In this document: piece after piece, positions 52,977 through 60,137 of the stretch
Layout: every line of letters begins with the position of its first letter
Numbering within the stretch: the first letter of the stretch is position 1
Origin: Eudoraea adriatica DSM 19308
GTDB taxonomy: Bacteria; Bacteroidota; Bacteroidia; Flavobacteriales; Flavobacteriaceae
Assembly (NCBI RefSeq): GCF_000382125.1
Contig: NZ_KB907547.1
Span: 620,001-684,000, forward strand
Reading direction: 5' to 3'
Length of the DNA stretch: 64,000 bases
Made by a program: the position numbers and the translations under genes
The notes under the pieces: generated by a model
What the model was told of the DNA's origin: nothing
Seen by the model: only the letters and a program-made list of their open reading frames with translations
Databases searched by the model: none

Positions 52977-53741
52977 ATGTTTAAATTCTTTCGCGAAATC
53001 CGCAAAAAACTAGCAGATGAAAACAAGCCTTTAAAGTATTTGAGGTATGCTATCGGGGAGATTTTATTGGTAGTTGTTGGTATATTGATAGCGTTGCAGA
53101 TTAATAATTGGAATGAAACCCAAAAGGCAAGATCAGAAGAAAAGGCTCTGTTAGAAAACCTGTTGGAGGATCTGAAATCGGCCAGTCTGCAATCGGAGGG
53201 ATTTATTGGTAAAGAACAGGAGCTTATTGATAATTTAATCTTAGCCATGGGAATACAGCCCGATGGTGCTCCTTTATCTACGGCATATTTTTCTGATTCA
53301 ATTATGATTGATATGATCTGGGATTTTGAATCCAATGTCCCTGTAATAAACTCCTATGCTGAAATAAAAAATACCGGCAAGGCTTCTTTAATTCGTAACC
53401 GCGAGATACGTCAAAAGTTTACCAATCTGGAATTAAAGATTAACAACCTTAATAACCTTGTTAAGGACCGTCTTACCGTACAGCAGATTAGAATTGATAA
53501 CATTGCGCAGGATCACCTGAATTTGGTACGTTTTACCATGGATACCAGCAATAATCTGGATGTCAACATACAAGGAGAGCCCGTGAACAATTATCCGGAA
53601 ATTTTAAAACGTCCAACTGTACGAAACCTGTTAGCCATGAAACTTTTACTTACTGATGATGTACTAAAATTCAGAATGGAGTTGCAAAACGAAATTGACC
53701 TGATTATTGAATTAATCGATAAAGAGCTCGGGGCCTTCTGA
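52977..53741 (+). CDS. DUF6090 family membrane-anchored protein
   Basis: The 254-residue protein begins MFKFFREIRKKLADENKPLKYLRYAIGE, then LLVVVGILIALQINNWNE (helix about 26-45). It is the same subtype as 47448. The exported part is helical, with LLEDLKSASLQSEGF and a C-terminal FRMELQNEIDLIIELIDKE. Single gene with its own leader element. Function unknown. Confidence 0.92.
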   Translation: MFKFFREIRKKLADENKPLKYLRYAIGEILLVVVGILIALQINNWNETQKARSEEKALLENLLEDLKSASLQSEGFIGKEQELIDNLILAMGIQPDGAPLSTAYFSDSIMIDMIWDFESNVPVINSYAEIKNTGKASLIRNREIRQKFTNLELKINNLNNLVKDRLTVQQIRIDNIAQDHLNLVRFTMDTSNNLDVNIQGEPVNNYPEILKRPTVRNLLAMKLLLTDDVLKFRMELQNEIDLIIELIDKELGAF

Positions 53742-53784
53742 ATAGGAAGTATAAATTTAAGCTGTTTAACTCTTATAATAATTT

Positions 53785-53810
53785 CCTACCTTAGGAAGAA
53801 TAGCCAGCCA
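53785..53810 (+). promoter_or_regulatory. DUF6090-type leader/promoter element without an intact DUF6090 gene
   Basis: CCTACCTTAGGAAGAATAGC then CAGCCA, 6 bases before an ATG that opens only a 13-codon remnant. It matches the elements at 44002, 47303 and 52943. It may now drive the small membrane protein at 53862. Confidence 0.6.
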
Positions 53811-53816
53811 TTTGCT

Positions 53817-53858
53817 ATGATTAATTTTTATACTATTATTAACCAACTAAATCATTGA
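53817..53858 (+). pseudogene. DUF6090 5' remnant (13 codons)
   Basis: The frame reads MINFYTIINQLNH then stop. The first five residues equal the PQQ-dehydrogenase leader and nearly equal the DUF6090 start, and it stands directly after a full leader element. The rest of the gene is gone. The next ATG (53862) begins a different small gene 3 bases after the stop. Confidence 0.55.
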
Positions 53859-53861
53859 ATT

Positions 53862-54047
53862 ATGGATTACAAAAAATCAATTCTCCATCTGGTAATTAGC
53901 CTGTTTTTATCCCCTATTATTGTTTACATTATATTACTGGCAGCCAAAACGGCCGGTTCTAGCTATGAAATGTCTCATGGGGAAACATTTATTATCTGGC
54001 TGCTTATGGCAATTGTTATAAATCTGTCTTTGAAAGAGAAGGTATAA
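53862..54047 (+). CDS. Small protein with two hydrophobic segments
   Basis: The 61-residue protein has two membrane segments (HLVISLFLSPIIVYIILLA and FIIWLLMAIVINLSL) separated by a short polar loop, ending in KEKV. It starts 3 bases after the DUF6090 remnant, so it appears to use the same leader element. No family recognised. Confidence 0.65.
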   Translation: MDYKKSILHLVISLFLSPIIVYIILLAAKTAGSSYEMSHGETFIIWLLMAIVINLSLKEKV

Positions 54048-54447
54048 TAAATAACCGACCGTTCATTGCCGGGGTAGCGGGAAACTTTTAAGTAAGATTT
54101 TTGAAGCCTGACTATAGGGCCATAGGTAACAGGCTTTAACTGCGCGGAAACTCTTGACCTCTATCTGAATATAAGGTTAGGAGTTATAGACGCTTCATCC
54201 CTCAGCCGGGAAGGAATAAAGGCAACCAAAAAGGCCGGCTAAAACAATGTGCAATACGGGAATGGATCTCCAAAAAGTTGCGGGTAAAAATTGAATATGG
54301 GTTAAATTATATTAAAAACTCCCTTCTCTCCTAAGGAGCTTCTTTGCTGTTATCCATATAAAAATTGTCATGGCGGTGACATGATAAAAATCATTTAGCA
54401 GCCCGTTTGCATCTATTATATTCGTCCCAAATCTTAAATCTAAAGTT
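54048..54447. other. Intergenic region with a 12-bp RNA-type hairpin
   Basis: 400 bases without a believable gene. At 54149-54185 AACTCTTGACCT and AGGTTAGGAGTT pair over 12 positions with two G-U wobbles and a 13-base loop, which favours a + strand RNA structure. There is no T run, so simple termination is unlikely. TATATTCG at 54420-54427, just before the next gene's start, is a -7-like box. Confidence 0.45.
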
Positions 54448-54816
54448 ATGAAACAGCTCATTTTAGCACTATTATTCGCAATTGGAACAATGGGCCTAAA
54501 TGCAAAGGACGCCAATTACATAGCGCCCCAGGAGGTACAGGTTGGTGATACTTTTAAAATAGGCGACCCCGACGCACCAAGGTATAAGCACATAAATTTT
54601 CCAAGGCCCAATTTTATTTATAAAAGAGGCGGGATTGCCAATTACAAAGGCTTACCGGGAAGCAAAGTTGTTGTAACATCTGTGAAGGAAAAGACGGACG
54701 GCACCCTGGTAATTAAGATCAAAAAGGTAGATGGGGGACGGTTCTTCGGAAGCCACTGGGAAGTATCTGCAGATTTGAAGGGGGCACTGGATACAGGTGA
54801 ATTACTTGAAAATTAA
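54448..54816 (+). CDS. Small secreted protein of a flavobacterial family
   Basis: The 122-residue protein has a signal peptide (cleavage after LNAK) and a beta-rich body with EVQVGDTFKIGDPDAPRYKHI, FPRPNFIYKRGGIANYKGL, SKVVVTSVKEKTDGTLVIKI and DGGRFFGSHWEVSADL. I recall similar short exported proteins in Flavobacteriia, with the RGGIA.Y and GGRFFGS blocks conserved, without a known role. It stands alone ahead of the LytTR gene. Confidence 0.8.
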   Translation: MKQLILALLFAIGTMGLNAKDANYIAPQEVQVGDTFKIGDPDAPRYKHINFPRPNFIYKRGGIANYKGLPGSKVVVTSVKEKTDGTLVIKIKKVDGGRFFGSHWEVSADLKGALDTGELLEN

Positions 54817-54967
54817 AAAAGGTTTATTCGGAGATGTGGTAAATCATTAACCCTAACCAATACCCTGTTAATAAACCACCCTTTTTTCTGCAAATATTGC
54901 GTAACCAAAAGGGACGGGTGCTGGTGCGTTTTTAAATCCCATTGGTAATATCCTATATTTGCATGTG

Positions 54968-55813
54968 ATGGATACTACTCATGCTTTTTTCCTTACACGC
55001 CGCTACAAGTGGATATTGAGTTTGGCAAATGGGATATTCCTCTATCTCTTTCTAATAGCGTTCCTTCCTTTTGGGGTAAATAATTACGATCCATATCATG
55101 AGTACACCGCCAGTTTTCTCCTGGAGATTGGAATATTTATACCCGTGACTATAGTTTTGACGCTTATCAATGAATTTGGTGTCAAAGCTTTCTTTAAGGG
55201 CCGAACAAGTTTGAACTTTGTTATTGGGTGGACCGCATGGTCCCTGATCTTCCTGGGATTGGGGGTTTTCCTTACGTACAACATCCTTGGCAACTGGCAT
55301 GATTGGAAACTAACCAGTGTGCCTGGTTTTATCAGGGATATCTCTGCCGTTTTACTGTTTCCAATGGGCGGTACATATTTCTATTTCAGGTACAAAAAGC
55401 TTCAGGAAAAATATGATTCGGTGCTTACCAATATAGGTGCCACAATAGACAATACGCAGATGATCCATTTTTCGGGAGAAGGAGCAAAGGATAAAATCTC
55501 CATTTCTGTATCCGACTTTATATATGCGCAGGCCCAGGACAATTATATAGAGTTATTCTACCTGAAAAATCAAACCCCGTCCAAATTCCTTATCCGCTCA
55601 TCCCTGGGCCGGATGTATGGTAGTCTGGAATATGATTTCCTGGTGCGTTGCCATCGTTCCTATTTGGTAAACTTGTTTAATGTACACTCCATAAAAGGAG
55701 GGCTGAATGATTTGCGGATCACTATGAGCTACATCGATACGGAGATCCCGGTGTCCAAAACCTTTGCCGACGACACCCTGGAAAGCCTTCGTAAATACAA
55801 GCGGTTCCAATAA
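54968..55813 (+). CDS. Membrane LytTR-family transcription regulator
   Basis: Start at ATG 54968 (a TTG at 54959 is also in frame). The 281-residue protein has about four N-terminal membrane helices (residues ~12-140) and a C-terminal LytTR DNA-binding domain: DFIYAQAQDNYIELFYL, LIRSSLGRMYGSL, FLVRCHRSYLVNLFNV and EIPVSKTFADDTL. LytTR proteins bind direct repeats about two helical turns apart. Exactly such repeats lie 6-40 bases after its stop (55819-55853), before the cupin gene, so the cupin gene is a likely target. TATATTTG (54954-54961) lies just before the start. Confidence 0.9.
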   Translation: MDTTHAFFLTRRYKWILSLANGIFLYLFLIAFLPFGVNNYDPYHEYTASFLLEIGIFIPVTIVLTLINEFGVKAFFKGRTSLNFVIGWTAWSLIFLGLGVFLTYNILGNWHDWKLTSVPGFIRDISAVLLFPMGGTYFYFRYKKLQEKYDSVLTNIGATIDNTQMIHFSGEGAKDKISISVSDFIYAQAQDNYIELFYLKNQTPSKFLIRSSLGRMYGSLEYDFLVRCHRSYLVNLFNVHSIKGGLNDLRITMSYIDTEIPVSKTFADDTLESLRKYKRFQ

Positions 55814-55818
55814 ACCAA

Positions 55819-55853
55819 AATTCACCCCAAATAGTCCAATTTCACCCCAAACA
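55819..55853. promoter_or_regulatory. Direct-repeat operator candidate (LytTR-type)
   Basis: AATTCACCCCAAATAG and ATTTCACCCCAAACAG share an 11-base core (TTCACCCCAAA at 55821 and 55841), exactly 20 bases apart. The repeats lie between the LytTR gene and the cupin gene and upstream of a TATATTCG -7-like box (55888-55895). Confidence 0.6.
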
Positions 55854-55927
55854 GGGCAAAATTCGAGGGCAGGTCTTGTAGTGTCTCTATATTCGTCTCA
55901 ATAGCAATCTTTTAAATTTTATAAATC

Positions 55928-56887
55928 ATGAAAACAAATTCGAAAACAAAAAACTATTGCCTTAATTTATTCCTGGGGGTCGCATTCCTGTGCTTCTCAT
56001 CTTCAGGCCTTTTAGCACAGCAAGGTGAAGAAAATACCGAAGCTATTCTCCAATCTTTTGTGGAAAGTTATAAAACAGACCCTATGGCCATGTCGGCAAC
56101 ATTTGGTATTGCAGTTGGAGACGACTGGTGGTATGTTGTATCAAAAAGAAAGGAAGAGGGATATAAAGTGGGGAAGAGAAAACAGTACACCTTTCACAAT
56201 TTTGGCCCAAATGAAGTTTTGCTGTATAAAGGAAAACCCGAAAAACCTACATGGTATTTCCAATTCGACGATGCCGGTGTCCTGAAAAAGATTGACTCGA
56301 AAGTATGGACGGCCAGCACCGCATCAGCCCGCTCTACTGCTGCCGATAAGGTAGCCCTGGACATATTGGCAATGGAAGGCTATTCCTTTACACATAAGGA
56401 CGATGGCATCTCCTACCAGATCCTGGAGCATTTTTGGAAAAAAGATGCTGTAGAGATTACAAGATTTAACAGGGATAGTTCCCTGCCAAGCCATGGGGCA
56501 GCTTTGGTATCGCTCTATACCATGAAAGACAAACGTGTTGGGTGGTTCAGTTTAGGAACAGATGAAGCCGCCAATGCCGACCGGAATATGGATAAAGGGC
56601 AAGTCCCCAATCTTATGATCTTCACCAAAGGCCGGGGTAAAGGTCAGTTTGGAGATGGAGAATATGACATTGAGCCCGGCATGAGCGTGTTTATAGGTCC
56701 GTATGTAAAGCATGTCATCTACAACCCCTACGAAGAGCCTTTGGAAGGGATTGTTGTATTATTTGGTGATAATATCGATTTTGCAAAGGGCCAATCTTAT
56801 TTGGCGTTTCTGGAAGAAGAATATCAGTTTCTTGAAAATAACCAAATTAGGGTACAGCAAAGCGATACTGCTTTAAAAGAACAGTAG
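55928..56887 (+). CDS. Secreted cupin-domain protein
   Basis: The 319-residue protein has a signal peptide (cleavage after LLAQ). Residues ~40-190 form an unknown domain (ATFGIAVGDDWWYVVSKRKEEG...WYFQFDDAGVLKKI). Residues ~215-300 form a cupin: IFTKGRGKGQFGDGEYDIEPG and VFIGPYVKHVIYNPYEEPLEGIVVLFGD, which has the conserved PG and H of the family, though only one strong metal His is seen. Function unknown. The gene follows the LytTR gene with a direct-repeat operator candidate in between, so it is probably regulated by it. Confidence 0.82.
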   Translation: MKTNSKTKNYCLNLFLGVAFLCFSSSGLLAQQGEENTEAILQSFVESYKTDPMAMSATFGIAVGDDWWYVVSKRKEEGYKVGKRKQYTFHNFGPNEVLLYKGKPEKPTWYFQFDDAGVLKKIDSKVWTASTASARSTAADKVALDILAMEGYSFTHKDDGISYQILEHFWKKDAVEITRFNRDSSLPSHGAALVSLYTMKDKRVGWFSLGTDEAANADRNMDKGQVPNLMIFTKGRGKGQFGDGEYDIEPGMSVFIGPYVKHVIYNPYEEPLEGIVVLFGDNIDFAKGQSYLAFLEEEYQFLENNQIRVQQSDTALKEQ

Positions 56888-56889
56888 TC

Positions 56890-56978
56890 CTCCTTCATAC
56901 TATTACGAAGGGCCAGGCCCTCCTTCATTGCATTTCGGTGATCTAGGCCCACTTCATTGCATTTCGAAGGGCCAGGCC
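56890..56978. repeat. Three tandem 29-30-bp repeats
   Basis: The units begin at 56890, 56920 and 56950. Each has a C-T-C-C-T-T-C-A-T-type start, a CATTTCG-like middle (the first unit differs) and a CCAGGCC or CTAGGCC end. They lie just after the cupin gene. Confidence 0.8.
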
Positions 56979-57101
56979 GGGTGAATCCCGGATGCTCAAT
57001 AATCAAAAGGCAGTAAAAAATTAAAATATCAAAATCCAAATTTCAAGGTCAGTTTATAAGGCTTTGGGATTTGGTTTTTGTCATTTGGAAATACAAAAGA
57101 A

Positions 57102-57719
57102 TTATTCCTGAACATAGTACACATCAGCCAATCTATACGCCAAAAAGTCAATGATCTCTGAATCTGAAGAGCCTTTGCGAAACATTAAATAGGCATTTTC
57201 CAAATGTTCTTTTTTAAAGAAATCAAGATCGTCAGAACCATAGGGGCTAAAGGCGTTCCATGATTTTAGTCCCTCCAGCATGTTCCAATGTGCTTCATAC
57301 ATCAATTTTGCAAGTGCCAATTCTTTGTCATACGCCGCCCTGTCTGGTCTGTCTTTAGAGGCTAAGAGGAGGTTATTATATTGCTCCAGCAATTGCTGAT
57401 CTGCCTTTTGTGCCTCGTCTAGCAGGCTGTAACAGGCCCTGGAGACATAGGCGTTATATAATTGAACAAACAAGCTAGCCCTTTCCCGGGCTATAGGCGT
57501 CATTGTTGCCAGAATTTCCTGTTCGCTGTAAGCATAAAGCTCCTCTTTAACGGTATCACCGGAAGTACTGCCATTAAATGGATTGACCCCAACTGCCGAT
57601 TGGGTGGTTTCCTGCCCGGTTATATATTCTTTTTGAATGTGCTGCTGAGCGTTAGTGCCAGCAGTAAACAGCAGCCATAATAGCGCTGAAAAAATACGCA
57701 GTACGTTTTTTCTTTCCAT
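57102..57719 (-). CDS. Secreted protein of unknown function, paralogue of 13297-13941
   Basis: Start at 57719 (MERKNVLRIFSALLWLLF) gives a good signal peptide with cleavage after NAQ; two further codons could be added at 57728. The 205-residue protein shares with 13297 the C-terminal block LEGLKSWNAFSPYGSDDLDF, AYLMFRKGSSDSEIIDFLAY and RLADVYY. Unlike that protein it has no lipobox. The middle is helical (QKADQQLLEQYNNLLL). Function unknown. It lies between tandem repeats and the hairpin repeat array. Confidence 0.8.
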   Translation of the reverse strand: MERKNVLRIFSALLWLLFTAGTNAQQHIQKEYITGQETTQSAVGVNPFNGSTSGDTVKEELYAYSEQEILATMTPIARERASLFVQLYNAYVSRACYSLLDEAQKADQQLLEQYNNLLLASKDRPDRAAYDKELALAKLMYEAHWNMLEGLKSWNAFSPYGSDDLDFFKKEHLENAYLMFRKGSSDSEIIDFLAYRLADVYYVQE

Positions 57720-57908
57720 TTCCACCAAGAGGTTTTAATCCCTTTTTGCGTCCCTGTTCTAAAGGGCGCTGATTGTTCCTCAAGAAACAAAAAGAAGGAA
57801 GTTAAAAAAAGAAATGCCTTTAAAGCGTCGATATAATCGATAAGCATGCTATAAAAAAGATGGCCGATGTAAAACCCTACAGGCAGGTGCCATAAGTTTT
57901 GGGATGGC

Positions 57909-58557
57909 CTTCATGTCATTTCGATAGGAGGCACGAAGTGCTGACTGAGAAATCTGAAAGAAGTACGAGGTAAGGAAGGAAAAGAAGTGCGAAGTAAGAA
58001 CTGAAAAATCCAAAAGTAGTCCAAATAAATCGCTAAATATGTTTCAAAATAACCTTCATGTCATTTCGATAGGAAGTACGAAGTACTGACTGAGAAATCT
58101 GAAAGAAGTACAAGGTAAGGAAGGAAAAGAAGTACGAGGGAAGAAAAGAAGTGCGAAGTAAGAACTGAAAAATCCAAAAGTAGTCCAAATAAATCGCTAA
58201 TTACGTTTCAAAAAAACCTTCATGTCATTTCGATAGGAAGTACGAAGTACTGACTGAGAAATCTGAAAGAAGTACGAGGGAAGGAAGGAAAAGAAGTACG
58301 AGGGAAGAAAAGAAGTGCGAAGTAAGAGCAAATAAATTCCAGTATTCAGTTTGGAAAACACCTCTATGTCATTTCGATAGGAAGTACGAAGTACTGACTG
58401 AGAAATCTGAAAGAAGTACGAGGTAAGGAAGGAATTGAAGTGCGAAGTAAAAACAGGGAAAGCTAATGGATAGTTCAATTAATCGCTGAGTTTAGTTCAA
58501 AAAAACCTTCATGTCATTTCGAAATGAGTTACGCAGTAACGATTGAGAAATCTAAAG
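57909..58557. repeat. Dispersed hairpin repeats, copies 1-5
   Basis: Core units start at 57909, 58054, 58218, 58362 and 58507. Each has ATGTCATTTCGA, a short variable hairpin with loop GAA or GCA, and GAGAAATCT. They are joined by stretches rich in GAAGTACGAGG and GAAGTGCGAAG. The hairpin bases vary together (GTAC/GTAC, GCAC/GTGC, GTTAC/GTAAC). Copies 6-8 are at 59318-59621. No gene is present in this stretch. Confidence 0.9.
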
Positions 58558-58693
58558 AATTGAAGGGTCCCATGAAGTGCAGTACGTTTCTACCAGCAAA
58601 CTGATCAGTATCATTGCGGACAGCAGCAAATCTCAATAAATTTATAATTGTAACCGGAAGGAGGATATGCCCCTTCTCCTAAAATTTAGCGCT

Positions 58694-59173
58694 ATGAAAA
58701 CGTTCACATATCTATTTTTGATCTCATTGATCTCGCTGACTTTCTCCTGTAGTGATGATGATGACGAAACTGTACTCACCAAAGACGGAACGTTCCCGAT
58801 CAGCGAACTCGCCGGAACCTGGGACGCCACCAAAGCTCAGTTCAGTGTAAACACCGTCTCCGTAGATGTAGTGGAGGATGGGGGAACTGCCCTCATGTCT
58901 GTACAATCTAATGGCCGCTTTACCCTCACAATAAATCCCACAGATCGGGATTCTTATACGGTAAGTGGAGAAATGTTCTGGGAAGCGTGGAAGCAAACAT
59001 TCTATTTCGCTATTGTCTGGGATGATGACCCTGGTGATTGGGATACCTACGGCCACACCTATGACGGAACAACCCTATCCTTTAATGGGGGTGCAGATAC
59101 CGGGGAATACGACTTTGACAATGACGGGGATATGGAATCCTGTTCGGTCCATTTTATCTTTGATCGTTCCTGA
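58694..59173 (+). CDS. Lipocalin-like lipoprotein
   Basis: Start at 58694 chosen because it gives a lipoprotein signal (SLTFSC) followed by an acidic linker SDDDDE; an earlier Met at 58667 adds nine residues. The 159-residue mature part has ISELAGTWDATKAQF, RFTLTINPTDRDSY, FYFAIVWDDDPGDW and a final acidic DFDNDGDMESC then FIFDRS. This is typical of small lipocalin-like lipoproteins of Bacteroidetes. The gene is embedded between two runs of hairpin repeats. Confidence 0.8.
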   Translation: MKTFTYLFLISLISLTFSCSDDDDETVLTKDGTFPISELAGTWDATKAQFSVNTVSVDVVEDGGTALMSVQSNGRFTLTINPTDRDSYTVSGEMFWEAWKQTFYFAIVWDDDPGDWDTYGHTYDGTTLSFNGGADTGEYDFDNDGDMESCSVHFIFDRS

Positions 59174-59208
59174 GGCCTTGGGCGCTAATACCGGCGAAAG
59201 GTGCACAG

Positions 59209-59621
59209 CAATCTAAAGAAAAAGAAGTACGAGGGAAGGAAGGAAAAGAAGTACGAAGTAAGAACAAGGATAGCCATAGGCAGCAAAATAATTCCCTGTA
59301 TTCAGTTCTGAAAACAACTTAATGTCATTTCGATATGAGGTACGAAGTAACGATTGAGAAATCTAAAGAAAAAGAAGTACGAGGGAAGAAAAGAAGTGCG
59401 AAGTAAGAGCAAATAAATTCCAGTATTCAGTTTGGAAAACACCTCTATGTCATTTCGATATGAGGCACAAAGTGCTGACTGAGAAATCTAAAGAAAAAGA
59501 AGTGCGAGGGAAGGAAGGAAAGAAGTACGAGGTAAGAGCAAAGAAATCTCTGAATACCCTTCTACAACACCTTTATGTCATTTCGATATGAGGTACGAAG
59601 TGCCGATTGAGAAATCTAAAA
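59209..59621. repeat. Dispersed hairpin repeats, partial copy and copies 6-8
   Basis: Complete cores start at 59318, 59443 and 59571; a tail-only fragment with AATCTAAAGAAAAAGAAGTA begins at 59209. The hairpins are GGTAC/GTAAC (one mismatch), GCAC/GTGC and GGTAC/GTGCC. There is no gene in this stretch other than the DUF2188 gene that begins beyond it. Confidence 0.88.
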
Positions 59622-59630
59622 AATCCACTT

Positions 59631-59921
59631 TTAATCATAGTTAATACGATCGCGGATGGTGCCATCCTCTCTATGGATAATCACATCAGCCTTATATTTC
59701 CTGGCCAGTTGTTTTGCTTTGCGAATAGCTGTATCCTGGCGCCGGTGTTTAGAGGTAATACGTTTATTCCCCTCACGCCTTACGGCCCAACCATATTCAT
59801 GCGGCACAACATGCTGGTGCCAGGTCTTTCCCCTTTTGCTTTGACGCGAACTTTTAAAAAAGACCTCTACAAGCTCAATTAAAATATCTATCCAGGAACC
59901 GGATTTATTGCTTTTCGCCAT
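59631..59921 (-). CDS. DUF2188 domain protein
   Basis: The 96-residue basic protein is mostly a DUF2188 domain: HQHVVPHEYGWAVRREGNKR, then a helix AIRKAKQLARKYKADVIIH and the end REDGTIRDRINY. The domain is found in small bacterial proteins of unknown function. The N-terminal ~35 residues are an added helix (ILIELVEVFFKSSRQSKRG). Its 3' end is just after the last hairpin repeat. Confidence 0.88.
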   Translation of the reverse strand: MAKSNKSGSWIDILIELVEVFFKSSRQSKRGKTWHQHVVPHEYGWAVRREGNKRITSKHRRQDTAIRKAKQLARKYKADVIIHREDGTIRDRINYD

Positions 59922-60108
59922 TTGGCATTTTTTACTGCTGCCGAAGATACTATTTTCAACTAAGACTCCAGGGTACCCTGTTTCCCTATACTACCATTGC
60001 TATCCACCTCATCTGCTCACCAACTCCTTTTTAACGATTCTTCCATAATACACCTGAGTAAAATTTATGTTGGAATAATTCAATAATTCGTTGCAAGCCA
60101 ATTAATTT

Positions 60109-60134
60109 CTTATCTTGATAAAAGTAACCACTAA
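60109..60134 (+). promoter_or_regulatory. DUF6090-type leader/promoter element
   Basis: CTTATCTTGATAAAAGTAAC then CACTAA, just before the ATG at 60138. An ATTCAATAATTCG block (60078-60090) lies upstream, as at 35721 and 47303. The match is looser than the others. Confidence 0.5.
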
Positions 60135-60137
60135 GCC

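Noticed and set aside
56824-57039. 71-residue frame on the - strand over the tandem repeats
   Set aside because: It is a by-product of the 30-base repeats and overlaps the cupin gene's 3' end.
58197-58478. 93-residue frame on the - strand inside the repeats
   Set aside because: Its internal amino acid repeats come from the DNA repeats; no signal or family, and it spans non-coding repeat units.
57909-59621. CRISPR array
   Set aside because: Repeats are degenerate and unequally spaced, the material between them is itself repetitive, and no cas gene is present.
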